Shown here: positions 10,367 to 23,250 of the stretch, piece by piece
Layout of the letters: each line of letters begins with the position of its first letter
How positions within the stretch are numbered: the first letter of the stretch is position 1
NCBI GenBank assembly: GCA_905220665.1
Contig: CAJNAR010000035.1
Location: 1 to 64,000 of the forward strand
DNA length: 64,000 nucleotides
From: Albugo candida
Lineage: Eukaryota > Oomycota > Peronosporomycetes > Albuginales > Albuginaceae
Direction: 5' to 3'
Made by a program: the position numbers and the translations under genes
The notes under the pieces: generated by a model
Databases searched by the model: none
What the model was told of the DNA's origin: nothing
Seen by the model: only the letters and a program-made list of their open reading frames with translations

Positions 10367-13300
10367 TATTACCTGAGTATCGTTCTATCTGATTCGTAAT
10401 TTTATACTTGAAGTGTAATATCATATAGAGTATTTCTGAATTTGAGTCTTATTCCGATTGGATCGTTCTGTAACAGCCATTACGACAATGCGTAGCCTAA
10501 ACAACGAATTTTGTTGATCCAACGCACTTATCGGCAATCGCAAGCAATGTGAATCTTGTCAAGAAACGATCGTAGTCGACACTAATCGTAAGGCACGCGG
10601 CCATCTCTCGAATAAAGATTTGTTATCAGGGTAATCATCCCTATCGTCGACCATGATGCTTCATAACGGAAACCAGGCAGAGGCATTTGGAAAAGTGAAG
10701 GCTACGTCCTCTTTCATTATTCGTGCGAAAATGCAAACATAAAAAAGCTGAAGATACCACAATTTCCGTTGTGTTCATCGCTTTATCAAGCCATCAGCGC
10801 TTTACCCACTGCAATTTCGGTTACGGCATTCTAGGGACATTAAAATCCGCAATTTGATTCAATTAGGAAGGCTCTATCCCATTCAAGATCCCAAAATCGT
10901 CCTTTGCAAGTGCCAATGTTCACAGTACAGCTTTATTGCCTCTGACTTCGAGCTCCAAAAAACATTTTGCAGCTCTCGGAAGAATTCGTCCGACCGAGAG
11001 ATGACCTATGGATTTACTAATTGAGAAATATGTCATGCTCATTGACTCTGAAAACTGAGTTGTTAAAATTGCATTTCAACCAAGCCCGTCCACAGCAATC
11101 ACATTAACCAATCCAGGATATGCCACTAAAGAGCCGCCTCATGCATTATCTTCGAGTGCATTTGATCACTTTAATTACTCATAAAATCAGTCACTTTGAT
11201 TGCTACATTGTAGAATGTAGACCTTAACCGCGACCGATGTTCGTACCACAAGAACACTAAATGTCGGGTCCAGTCGTGCATTCGAAGCTGGATGCCACAT
11301 CCCGATATATTGAGCAGTTTGATTAAAATTTGGGTCTTAAACGTGTAAGCGAACGCCTAAATATGATTTCGTTTCAAAAATGAACTGGTAGATGCTCATT
11401 TGGTAGTTCTTCTGGTTTAATTCTGCATCTGCAAAAAAAGGTGGATCACGGTACTTTAAAATGACGGCATTGAACATTTATCTGATAAAGCATACGAACC
11501 AACGGAATTAACCACTCAAATAATGATTTTGGAAACGTTCATACTATGATTGACCGGCAACGGAAATAAGGACAGTATCAACGTTGTTAGTAAAGTGCTC
11601 CAGTCGGTCACCACTCCCAATCTTATAAAGCATGTGCTGAGAATCTCTATTATATGCCGATACTTTCCCGACGAATGATTCTGCCGCCATCTGTTCCCTT
11701 ATGGATACCGTCGAAAGTACGTCAAATGTAGGGGATCAGAAAATCTATCCCGGTGATCACGTTTGGCCTTGAGCTAGTACAAAGTCATAAGGGGTCGTAC
11801 CTTTTGATCGAGACGACAAACACCGCAACATCTAGACTTTAGTAGTTGAGTGGTGTCGTGGCGGCTTGTCATAACGATTACCCCTTTCTAAAAGCAAATA
11901 ATCGAGCCGACCTATCAATATGGAAAAGAAGTGAACACGCCGTGTATCGGTGAAGTGCTGCGTCTGTGCGCCTACTTAAACGCCGATGCAGCGTTTTTCA
12001 AAGATTACTGCAACGTTGCTTGATGGCATAGAAAGGACTCTTGTAAGAGGTACTGATATTAAAAGAAAGTATTGCGGTAAGCCTAATAACATTTCAGATA
12101 GTTACTGTTATGCACGATAGAAGTATAAATATTTCTTCAGATGCCCGAGTCGAGAGCATTTAATATAAGAACGGATATGTTCCAAGGCTTTATCACCAAG
12201 CCCGTCGAAATTCTTGTCTGGTCGGGCTTGAAGATAAACGGCCTGTTATACCAAGCTCTTGTGTTTCGAGCGTTCTAGAACGATAAATTTCGTCAGAAAT
12301 GGCTGTGAGAAATCCTTACGAACCATCGTTTTTCAAGTTTTTTACACCGCGAAGTCACCCGGAACCAATTTCTTCTGAATCATTTTAGATATCTGATGAT
12401 GTGTGAAAAGTTTCTGACTTGAGATATGCGACAGCATTCGACAGTCTACTCAAGAGTGCACCTATCCTACTATCAAGAAAAGAAATATTTTGACAGATTC
12501 AGTTCTATTCATTGGTTTAACACGGGCCGGATCCTACCACATGAAATAATTGACTCCATTTCTCCGTCGTTATGGTTGAAGAAGCAAAACATTTGCTTGA
12601 TGATACAGAGCCTACCTGCAAGTATTTTTCAGAAGTTTCTAGCAAAAGCTTTGGTATCAAATTTGAAGCAATCCTGTAGTGGATTTCATATGCTTTAAAA
12701 CGACCTGGACCGTAATTGCGTCGAAGTAAAATTGTCTTTACGGTGCTGCAAAGGGTTTCGTAAGCGTTTAATGATAACCATGTGACATCGCGCGAACGGA
12801 ATACGATATTTTTCATTGATATGGATAGTCTTATGCATGTCGGTGCGATTAGCGTATTATTGAAAAGATTGGACAGCTTTCTGTCGATCTAGGCTTCTCT
12901 GCAGCGACCTTGCACATCTCACGATACTGTTCAATCGCTCCTACATTCCGTTTGAAGGCATATAGATATGATCAAACTTGAATACATGCGTCGAAAAGCA
13001 ACCTACGTGACCTCAGTGCAATAGGGAGTACAGTCGCTTTCGTGAGCTCTTTGTGATAGCCCGTATCTTCGATGTGCTCGACGTGGTACACCTCGAATGT
13101 CGCAAACTTATAAATTTATCCTAGTTCACAAGTGAGAAGTGTGATTACAAGCACTGTAGAGGTGTTTTGATGACAAGAAACTCCTCACTTCTTCGTAACT
13201 GCGACTACAAGGCGCTAAAATGTGGTTTGTGCGGCCAACAATAAGCGATCGATGGTTTCGACTGATACAATATTACTACACAACCAAGAGGCATACAGAC

Positions 13301-13403
13301 ACCATGCATTAATTGATCACTTGAAGTACATCCGTCATACTTTACCGTCCGCGCGTTTGGATAATGATAATCCAAGATTGGCTATCAGGCTATTTTGTTT
13401 GGC
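10367..13403. other. Three kilobases with no recognisable gene
   Basis: Stops are frequent in all six frames. Short open frames at 12426-12698 and 12517-12816 have no motifs. Minus-strand sequence near 13222-13403 should be the continuation of the hAT transposase interrupted by the copia element, but only weak resemblance is visible (a KYDGCTS motif where hAT proteins often have DGWT). Confidence 0.5.
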
Positions 13404-13408
13404 TTCTG

Positions 13409-13572
13409 TGTTGAAACGTACACTGTAGTTGTAGCACCGAGTGTGCAGTATACACGACATGCGAAATGACGACTATGAGGTATGACACATAATTCGAGAG
13501 GTCGTGATTAGTGGCCCGTAGGAGGCTGTCAAACTTGATATTATACTTCCCCTTTTGTACGAAAGCTAACAG
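13409..13572 (+). repeat. 5' LTR of copia element
   Basis: Begins TGTTGAAACGTACAC and ends with a purine-rich stretch closing in AACAG. It is about 164 bp and matches 17772-17934 with scattered substitutions and small indels, so the insertion is not recent. It is preceded by TTCTG (13404-13408), which is repeated right after the 3' LTR. Directly downstream GGTTATGAGCC could be the tRNA primer-binding site, partly complementary to an initiator-tRNA-like 3' end. Confidence 0.92.
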
Positions 13573-13575
13573 GTT

Positions 13576-15436
13576 ATGAGCCTAAAAACGTTTGGTGGCA
13601 ACAGCGACAAGATGAAGAAGCCTGACGACTTGCTCTCGTACGGAAACTACTTCCATTGGGAATTCAACATGAAGATGACTCTAGCACGCAAGGGACTACT
13701 GAATCATATAATGGAAATGAAGTCAGAGGACGAGTCGGATGCGGATTGGAGAGTCAAAGACATGAAAGCGTTTGCGATTATCGCCCAAGGAGTCGAAGTG
13801 GAGCATCACGCAAAGATTCGTCATGCGAGAACAGCCAACGAAGTATGGGATCTACTTGAAGAATATTGAAACAAGCGCAATATTCAGAACAGAATAGCTC
13901 CAACACGAAGACTGCATGAGATTCGAATGGAAGAGGGTAGCAATATGGTCGGCCATATAGATCGGTTTGACGAGCTCACAGTGAGCATGGAAGCAGTCTG
14001 AAACACGATGGATGAAGGAAGGAAGCTCACGATTTTCTCGGAAGCTTGCCCCCGAATACGAACTACTTGTCACAGTACTGTAGAATTCAGTTGGACTAAC
14101 ACTGATGGACGTAGAGAAAAGTTGCTGAAGGAACACGACAAGAAATAGCAACGAGAGACCTCGGAGGGTGGATTTCGTGTACGACACGGCAAAGTACAAG
14201 GACGGACAATGCGCCAACAACGAACTACAAATGAAGATTATAAGAAGCAAAGCAATTTGTGGAAGGTGCCATAGATGCGATAAATTGGGCCACAAGAAAT
14301 ATGAGTGCAAGATAAATCCTGCGACGGACGCGAATGAAACTGCATTTACAGGCCATGATGGCAGTAAACAAGGTTGGTTGCTGGACAGCGGAGCCTCGTC
14401 AAGATTTTTACGAATACCATGCGTTGGAGGATCCAATTGAAGTCCGTATCGCAGACGGAGCTAAGATGGAAGCAATTGGGAGAGGGAAAATTAGATTTCG
14501 TTACAAGAGTGGTACAATGGTGACGGTGAAGGGAGTATTACACATACCCATTCTGGATAGACGGTTACTATCAATTCCAAAGATAGCTCAACATGGACCA
14601 GACATGCGGTTCGGTGCAAATCAATGCGACATTTCTAGAAAAAATGACCTGGTGGTGTCAGCGAAGCTCGAGGTAACGTGTACACACTCAACTTGGAACA
14701 TGATCGAGCCATGATACTTGATCACAATAATGCTGAAAGCAAGTGGGAGATGTGGCATGCCAGAATGGGCCTTCCAAGTCACACAATATGCGATAAAACA
14801 CAGCAGTGGACGGAAGGTTTACCAAGAATTTGGGACAAAGATGGAAATTTGTGCAGTGGATGTCTTCAAGGAATGATGACTGTGGCATGATTCCCCAAGG
14901 AATCAAAGACGAAGATTACGCAACCATTACAATTAGTTCACTCAGATGTCATGGGACCCATGAAGACCAAAACCCCTGGTGCACTCCGATTTATGCTGCC
15001 ATTTATTGATAACTTCTGCACATTTGTGAACGTATACTTCTTAAAGACCAAAAATGAGGTGACAACAAATTTCATCGAGTACAAAGCAGAAATGGAACTA
15101 CAGGTCGGAACGAAAATTAAAGCTATGCGCACGCACAATGGAGGAGAATTCAAGAACAAGAGGTTCGAGGAATTTTGCCACATTAATGGAATAATTCACC
15201 AGACAACAGTACCTCACGGCCCGCAGCAAAACGGACTTGCAGAGAAAATGACCAGGACGATCACGGAAATAGCGAGAAGTATGATGACCTACAAGGGTGT
15301 TGCACAGACTTGGTGGGTTGAAGCGATAAATACCGCGGTTCACCTGATCAATCGAACCACAAACGGCCAATTCATGAATACGACTCCAATCGAGAAGTGT
15401 TTCAAGACAAAGCCGCAACTACATTACTTAGGGTAA
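13576..15436 (+). pseudogene. copia gag, protease and integrase, interrupted
   Basis: The ATG at 13576 opens a 97-codon gag N-terminus of the UBN2/retrotran-gag type, ended by TGA. Further pieces carry the zinc knuckle CHRCDKLGHKKYEC (C-x2-C-x4-H-x4-C, near 14260), the aspartic protease motif LLDSGASS (near 14365), the GAG-pre-integrase MWHARMGLPSH (near 14750) and the integrase core (14936-15430) with HSDVMG, NGGEF and the final Glu in NGLAEKM. The middle catalytic Asp (RTDNGGEF in active elements) is His, CAC at 15134-15136. Pieces lie in at least three frames. The host is not expected to make a working product. Confidence 0.88.
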
Positions 15437-16378
15437 TTGGATCGCTCGGATACGCTCACGTTAACAAAACTAAGCGCACGAAGTCTGACGCGAAGAGCTT
15501 CCTTTGCATGTTAGTGGGATATATGTCTCAAATACAAAAGGCTATAAATTTTACGATCTGGAGACACACACGGTTCAGACCAAAAGAACGATCACACTTG
15601 ACGAACGCGAAGTTGACAGTATATACGAGGATAAAGTGTCGAATGATACAGTGATTGATACCACAGCAATTCCTTACGAAGATGATGCGGACGATGATGG
15701 GCATTATGGAATGCATAATTGTGTAAACGTAGGTGTTAAAATAAAAGAAGAACACGAACACGATGACGTCAAGATGAACAAACAGATGAGTGACATCGGA
15801 CCTGAAGATGAAAGTGTAAGTCCCTGGCCGGGCTGTCACCAATCTTCTACAAAACAGTCACAACAGCTCATACACCAACGTCGATGGATTCAAGATGGAT
15901 TTTTCCAGCAAGAAGGAGTACTCAGTCAAACAACGGGTAGCCAGATGATCATTCAACAAGAGATAACTCGAAGACCCGATATGGAACGGAACTGACGTCT
16001 CTTACCGAGAAAACCAGTGAGAGAGATGAATACGATACTGCACAAACTGAACACCAGCCCATAATGATGATTGATGCTGATAGTGCTGACAACCATATCG
16101 ATGACAGCATCGTCGTGAAGAATAACAATGTTCCGTCAAGTGACAGAGATGATAAAGAACCTCCATCCAAGAGATTTAGATTGGAAAGCGACACGTCGTT
16201 GATGGTAGAAGTCGCAATGCTTACACAAAACATCCCACGATCGTACGAAGATGCAACCACCGGAGATGAAAAGACCAGCGGTCTAAAGCAATCAACAACG
16301 AATTCGTTGCATAAGCGCAACGTCACGTCGTCAATTGGGCAACGAAAACCAGTAATGAAGACCATTGGAACCTAGTGG

Positions 16379-17710
16379 GTCTGGGTCAAGAAGGAGACAG
16401 GCCCGACCCTACACTACAAAGCGAGATTGGTTGCGCTGAGCTTTTTGCAACATCACGTAGTCGATTTCTTCGAGACATATGTTGCTGTCGCAAGCATAAA
16501 CTCGATTAAAATACTCCTATCAACGTGCTGTGCAATTGGATACATCATTAAACAAATTGATGTGGACACAGCGTATTTGAGTACCAAAGGGACTTAACAT
16601 TGGCAAAGAATATGTTTTGAAGCTGAACCGTGCTTTATATGGACTAAAGCAGGCCTCACATTCGTGGAACTCAACCATTCATAGTGCATTGATAAAACTG
16701 TAATTTGAAGCATGTGGTGCTGATCGATGCGTCTACAAGAAGAAGGGTCGTGATGGTTGGATTTACTTGTGTCTTTACGTGGATTATATGATCGTAGCAG
16801 CTAAATCAAGCGATACCGTAAGCAAAGTGAAAATTCAAATTTCACGACGATTTCAGAGTAAAGACCTTGGGCCAGTAAAATACCTCCTGGGTATGGAGAT
16901 AAATTACGACCAAGAGAAGCACGCCATGTCGATCACATAGAAGAAATATTTGGGAACGACCGCAGAAATATTCAAGCAGAATCATAATCGTACTGTAGAG
17001 AATCCATGTGATCCAGGTACTAGACTTTCAAAAAAATACAGTCCGACGACAAAAGAATAAAAAGAACTCATGAACCGCACACCGTATAGCCAACTTATTG
17101 GGCGGTTGGTGTATGTTGCAACGTGCACACGGCCGGATGTGGCATTCGCTGTGAGTCAGCTTGGACGTTTTGCATCTAACCCTGGATCGAACGAAGCATT
17201 CGAAATCAGCTATCAGAGTGTTGCGATACTTAAAATCGACGGTGACATTCGGAATACACTACACCTTCGATAGGGCTCCAAATCAATTGACTACATACTA
17301 TGATGCAGATTGGAGAAACAACTTGGATGACCGCAGGTCTGGGAGTGGTGTATTAACACTACTGAATGGGGGGCAGTTGCATTCAAGTCAAAGTACCAAC
17401 GTACAAAGGCTTTGAGTACCTCAGAAGAGGAGTACATGGCAATGAACATGTGTACATCGGACGTACTATGGAACATAGAAATGCTTTCCGACCTCCGGTA
17501 TGAGCAGAAGAATCCAACAATTGTCTGGGAAGATAACTAGGAAGCTATCGCACTTGCCGCGCATCCAGGATATCATGCACGAACGGAGCATGTGGATATC
17601 CGCTATCACTTTATCCGTGAGAAGATAACGACAGGGTTAATAAAAGTGATGTACAAGTAAACGAAGTACCAACTAGCAGACGTTCTGACGGAAGCACTGG
17701 GAACAAAATG
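16379..17710 (+). pseudogene. copia reverse transcriptase and RNase H, interrupted
   Basis: Pieces include HYKARLVALSF, IKQIDVDTAYLS, YGLKQA-like remains, and LYVDYMIVAAKS (16770-16800), where the catalytic YVDD is [61 protein letters not shown] (RNase H) and LSTSEEEYMAM, then HPGYHARTEHVDIRYHFIRE, follow in order. Stops occur throughout. The open stretch at 15504-16375 upstream is the variable linker between integrase and RT. Confidence 0.88.
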
Positions 17711-17771
17711 AATACAATTCATTCTTGATGCAATGGGTATCATGTCAGCGAACAGCTACATTGAGTGGAAG

Positions 17772-17934
17772 TGTTGAAACGTACACTAAAGCTGAAGCAC
17801 CGAGTGCGCAGCACACACGACATGCGAAACGACGACTATGACGTCTGACACATAATTTGAGAGGTAGTGATTAGTGCCCGTAGGTGACTGTTAATCTTGA
17901 TAATATAGTTTCCCTTTTGACCGAAAACTTACAG
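17772..17934 (+). repeat. 3' LTR of copia element
   Basis: Same TGTTGAAACGTACAC start as the 5' LTR and an ACAG end, about 163 bp, with roughly 85-90% identity to the 5' LTR by eye. It is followed immediately by TTCTG, the second copy of the target duplication, and then by the interrupted hAT transposase sequence. Confidence 0.92.
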
Positions 17935-18499
17935 TTCTGGTATTCATTATCGAGCAATTCCCCTCCAATCTTCTCTCGGCTGGGAATTCTTAGACCGGGG
18001 CGAACAGCTGAGAAGCACTCATGCCAATTTGCACTTTTAAACACCGCAAACGATAGGCTAGAGCGATGGATTGCCTTTTCTAATAGTCCTTCCAGTTGGT
18101 TTGCTTTTCGGAAAGAAAGAATCTATAAATTTACCAGCTGTTCCTGTTGCTTCTCTTGGTAAGTTGCTGTTGATGCTGAGAGCTTTGACCCTGACCACTT
18201 GTTGACTCTGAACTAGTCCCAGCTCTGTTTGAATTTGCCATCACGCCGTAACTGTTACTTATACTGCTCCTTCTGTTCCACCCACCTTCCTGAGGAGCTT
18301 TGCTCGAAGGTGGGAGTCTACCAATTCCATCTCTGCCCCTGGCGGAACACTCTTTTGAGTGGTCCTTCAGCCGTTGCGCCGAGGCAACGACTGACTTGCT
18401 ACAGACATTACATCGCGCTCTTTCTGATCTTTTGTTCCCATCAGGATCCTTATACTTGGGACCAAAGAGCAACGAGATAGGATCTTGAGGGCGAGGCAT
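17935..18499 (-). pseudogene. BED-finger hAT transposase N-terminal relic, split by copia
   Basis: ATG at 18499. The first 122 codons include RARCNVCSKSVVASAQRLKDH, closed by a Cys: a BED-type zinc finger (C-x2-C...H...C) that binds DNA in hAT transposases. A stop follows, then in another frame LEKAIHRSSLSFAVFKSANW and RIPSREKIGGELLDNEY, which match the DUF659-type core of hAT transposases. The frame is cut exactly at the copia target duplication (17934/17935). The rest should continue below 13404 but is too decayed to follow with confidence. Confidence 0.8.
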
Positions 18500-18680
18500 T
18501 GGCCTTTGATAATTTGTACTCGGTAACGAGTTGCTGTCGCCGTGAGTCGTGCCACAAATCCTCTGCTGGTACGATTACCACCTGTTGGCTCCTTTCCTAT
18601 CATGTTAAATAAAGCAACAGAAGGAAAGATGAAAAACTATCACTCTCTCTCTAAATCAATGTGCTGCACAAGTGCCAAGT

Positions 18681-18715
18681 GATGAGTGATGAATGATGAA
18701 TGATGAATGATGAAT
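18681..18715. repeat. 7-bp tandem repeat (GATGAAT)
   Basis: Five units of GATGAAT/GATGAGT in a row. Short and isolated, with no evident function. Confidence 0.9.
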
Positions 18716-19429
18716 ACAATAGCAGCACATACAGGAGTAGTGGAGGATTGCAGAATGATTCAGCGGCTGGGAAGAAGATATTTCCACAGAAATGAACTGG
18801 ACGCAAACCAAAGAATTTTGTATTGTGTTTTTGCAAGAAAGTCCACTGAAATTGTATGGCGGAAAAAGACAAAGAATCCTGTATAAAACGGGTATAAACA
18901 ATGTTTGTCTTGTCCAAATGCGGAATATATTTTTGACAAATTGAAAGTGGTGATATCGCCCAGCTCTCCGTCAATCTTAGCTTTTTCCTAGAAGAAAATG
19001 CAACACTTTACCTCTCCAAACAAGATGGCGAAACGAAGTTGATCGCTGGTCCACTTAATCGCGAATGCTAAAGGCTCCTCGATTTTTTCACCGTGGTACA
19101 ATATGTCAGCACTCACTGTGTATGTCAATGGAATTAATAAAAACGGTCATCTTTTTATATACCATGTTCTATCACAATCCATTTTTTAGTTCAAGAAACC
19201 AAATTTCACAATCACAACAGCCTAGAATTCTTTTAGTTACTATTACGTTCAAAATGCAGGGCAAAATGTTTACCAATGACCACAACAGTGTTATTCTCCA
19301 CCCAACTCGAATCGCAATGGTGGTGTGATGACTATCCTTCGTCCGTACTTTCCCGATTCGAACGAAGCATTCGAGATCGCTTTTTGGTCTTGCGTCCTCT
19401 CATTCACGATGCACCGGTCAAGGCCGAGG

Positions 19430-22400
19430 TATGAGTGACGTTCTTCGAGTTATTGCTCTCCAACACTTTTAAATTGGCCGCAACACATCTCGTATTTGGT
19501 GATTTAACACACCCCTCGATCCGTTGTCGATGCTTCGAGTGAGACACTTCAACACGAATCAAGGCCATCAGCGTGTTTGGAATGGCTTCCGCAGGTTGGT
19601 ATGGTAGACGCTTGCCAAATCCAACATCCGACTGGAAAAAAATCGCAGATCCATTACCGTGCAAGAATCGACTAGATTACATCTACATATCGAAAGAGCT
19701 ATTTAATATATTGCATACAAAACCGCTGGATACTTTAGTTTTGTCCACGACATGCGGGACATCACCTGGCACAACCAATAATTATACACCTCATATAGAT
19801 TTTGCATTTAATGATTTTATTTTATCAAAATGAATATTTGAATTTTAGCATACTTGATAATTATTTTTTTATTTTTTCAGCAAAGCAAAAATACAATTGG
19901 AAATTATATTAAATTTGATTTTTGCTTATCCAACTCAATCTCCGGGATGAGGATATTGGAAGTGTTTATTACCACTTTTTTAAGCGAATTTGATTCTCGA
20001 ACAGTTGCTGACAGCTTTGAATCCCGGAACAATGCAGGAAAGATATCGACGAAAATCGAGAAATAGATTCAAGGAACTGATAAAAAGATTGCACAAGATA
20101 GCTGGCGTGATGTTGAGCCTAGCCCGCATGTTTTGGAAGCCGAAACAGCTCAATACCATACCCAAGACACCAACCAGTCGCGTCATTATACCATTTCGAG
20201 TCTCGAATAATCATACTTTTAGTCGAAAATAATGCCAAATTCAACAAGATGAAATCTTAGCTAATTACGTGAAGCATATAAAGAACGACTCCAAGCATTG
20301 TTTCGCCCTCCGGGTAGTTCCGGGTAGTTCCGGGTAGTTCTTGTCGTCGCGTGCCGATTGAAAATGTGACCAGATAACGCGGCACCGTTACATCGAACCC
20401 GAGGGAAATTAGTGACATAAGAAGAGATCATTGGGGTCGTGTCATGAGCTCTCCCTATAGCTCCGAGCCGACTAAGCTGATTCATGTGAAAGAAATCAAA
20501 AAAAGCTAGTGGATTCCATTGGGGTTTCACTTGCTGCTGAAAAGAAAAACCGTCTCTCAACCAGATTGAATACGACCGAATGATGGAAGCGATCGAGCAC
20601 ATGCGAATTAGTTCCTCTCCAGTTCTATATGAAGGACCAGCTTCTTTATATCAGCTTGACGCGGAAACGTTTGGCAAGTGTGAAGATCGTGTTCAAATAT
20701 CAGTTGGAAAGAGGTATCTTGATTCGATCACAACGTCACTCGGCAATCACCTTGTTATACAAAAAAGGATCACGAGGTCATCCTGGCAAGATCAACCGAT
20801 CGCACTTCTTTCACGTCGATATTAAAACACTTTTAAGAATATTGGCGCATCGATTGCAAAGGGTTTTGTCGAAGTTGATACATCAAGACCAAAAAAAGCA
20901 TTTATGCGAGGAAGGTCGATGCATCACTATATTCGACATCTCACCGTCATACAAGACTTGGTCACTCATTGCAGAGAGGATGCGTATGAGACTTTTTCTC
21001 GACTTTCAGCAAGCTTTTGCGTTTTGGTAAAAATGGGCGCTGAAAAACGTTTTGTCGACTGGATTCGTCTTCTGTACACCAGCACGAAGGCGAAGTTGAT
21101 GATTAGTGGAAATACTACACCGTCTATTACACCACATGTCGTGGATTTCGTGGATTTCGTGGAAAATAAGAAGTGATGTATTATTTGGAAAGCTCTTTAG
21201 TTCGCTATCCTATCTCTAAGCCTTTCCCTTCGCACGATTGCTCACACAGGCCAGTCATATGACGTTGTGGGAACACGTGTACTTACGCAATGTATAGAAT
21301 ATGCAATTTGGATGATGACGTATACGACTATCCGTTAGGAACATGTTAAGAACACGCTCATTATGACACCTTAACGTAGAGTTAAACAAGGCGGTTCTCC
21401 CTCAAGCATGAATGTTTCTTATGACGATCAAACCTCTGGAAAATTTACTTCGTCAACATGAAGGATGTGGCATTTGGATTGATGGCAAGCCTGTCGCCAC
21501 TGAATTATTTCCTGTGGACGATTCTACATTGCTTTTAGAAACACCAAATGGGGTTTTGGCGCAGCTCGAACTCTTATAAGCCTATTGCGATGGATTTGGT
21601 GCGAACCTCAACTTGAGCAAATCATTGGACCATTCCGTGTCCTCGTGTTCCCAATTTGCGACCATAATGGTTCCGAAGGATTCGGTCAAGCTTTCGACAG
21701 TGGCAATCTATGCTAATTCGATTTGTGCTTTGAAACAAAAAGAAATCAAGCACGTTCACCTGATCATCAAAGAGTATTTGTATTTTGCTCGACAAGATGG
21801 TGGACTGCAAGTTTCTTTCTTAGTGGGACGACTAAAGCTAGAACCTTTCTTTGAAACACACAAGCCGAGATGTATTCATCATTACACCACATCCACATGG
21901 AGAAATGACTCAATAAGAGAGCACATCTTCTTGATGGAAACACGCATTTTAAGTGTGGTATCAAATGGATTGTAATTTCAGATTTGCACGTTCTCCAACG
22001 CCGTCAGCAATACATGGAAGAACCGATGTGGTTCCAATGCGACCGAAAATTACACTATGAATCTTCTATTCGTATTCCGAGTACGCAAACTTTTGTTATA
22101 GTCTTGGCATGGTGGACAAACTCCATCGCATATTTCGGAAGTCTTTTGCTACACTTTCTAGATCCAAAGTCTTCAAAAACTTTTTCGAGAAATCGACACA
22201 TCTCCAACGAAAAGATCTTTCGTCGATATATATTACAACAACGAAGCTAAAAACATCATAATTGGCTGAAGAAAAATGATTGAGGCGGCCGAACCATGAA
22301 GTTACTCAATACTACGACGTATTCACTCGACGGTTGGTGTTATCACTTGAGTCCAACCAAACACATGTGGCAGAGACTTATATGTGGAAGTAAAAGAAAG

Positions 22401-23250
22401 AAGAGGAAGCATTTTTTTCACCTATTCCACGCTCTCAATTCGCACGAATCGTTTAGAGACTTCCCGAAGCTACCAAGAGTCATTCGATGTTGACACATTG
22501 GTCATCACGGGGACCGATCGGACGCACTGGATATAGACCGAGTTCGAACATTTATGGCTACATCATGGCATCTTCTGAAATGTGCCTTACCGATAATTTA
22601 GAGGTCTACAGTTTCTTATGGCATTTTGGATGTTGCCAGTCCGATCTCATTTCTGGTTTTGGTTAGATATTCAGCCCGACATAATATTGTGCACTCAGCC
22701 TTCGTGTGGGGCAGTGGAATCCGATTAACATCTCTTTCTATCACATGTTAAAACAGCACAATTATGGATGGAATTACTCCCTACTTGGGATCAATTATGT
22801 TCAACCCGACGACGTTAAACGCATATTGCATGTGCAATTGTGCCAACGCTTCGGCCGCCATGGAAGGATTATCAGCGAGTTACATCCGATTTATTACTTG
22901 GATTGCAACAGGTAACGCTGCACTTTACCTGTACCGATCGTAATCGTCTTTTTTTCGACCAGCGCTCAGCAACTCTGACAACTTCAGCACTTTCCGTGGT
23001 CTACACCACATTTAGTGCGCACATTCGGTACTGTTGAAGAGTGCTACGATCAAGATGAACGTATTCGGCTTGCAAAAAATTGTTGGATAAACTCGCAAAG
23101 AAAGGTTCATTTGGTGCTTTATTCCGAAGTCGGCAAAGATTGCTGCGGGTCGACACTGGCAAGTAGAAATGCAAGTGCAACAAAGAACCTAGTCCTCGTT
23201 GGATGGCTACGTTGAATCTAGTGTGGCTGACATCAATTCGCAAATCACGT
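19430..23250 (+). mobile_element. Decayed LINE retrotransposon (endonuclease, RT, RT zinc knuckle)
   Basis: In order: an endonuclease tail with LPCKNRLDYIYISKEL (about 19650-19700, typical of APE-type endonucleases). Then RT pieces LRILAHRLQRVLSKLIHQDQ (20830), RGRSMHHYIRHLTVIQDLV (20905), FLDFQQAF (20990), DWIRLLYTSTKAKLMISGN (21060), a GVKQG-like remnant (21385) and LFPVDDSTLLLETPNGVL (21507), which carries the catalytic DD pair. Then LNLSKS (21610), and at 22634-23250 a second copy of the zinc-knuckle tail seen at 9249. Frame breaks are everywhere. The order and spacing fit one element of about 3.8 kb, though internal insertions (for example around 20250-20560) are likely. Confidence 0.85.
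20311..20340. repeat. Three tandem 10-bp units CGGGTAGTTC
   Basis: Exact triplicate within a non-coding part of the decayed LINE region, probably replication slippage. Confidence 0.9.

Larger units (their letters stand above)
13409..17934 (+). mobile_element. Ty1/copia LTR retrotransposon, full length but inactive
   Basis: 4.5 kb, with two LTRs, a TTCTG direct repeat (13404-13408 and 17935-17939) consistent with a 5-bp target duplication, and the copia order gag - protease - integrase - RT - RNase H. The purine-rich GAGTGGAAG just before the 3' LTR is a plausible polypurine tract. Multiple stops and frame shifts interrupt the polyprotein, and two catalytic positions are lost (integrase central Asp, RT YVDD). 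It interrupts a minus-strand hAT transposase relic, so the hAT copy is older. Confidence 0.93.
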
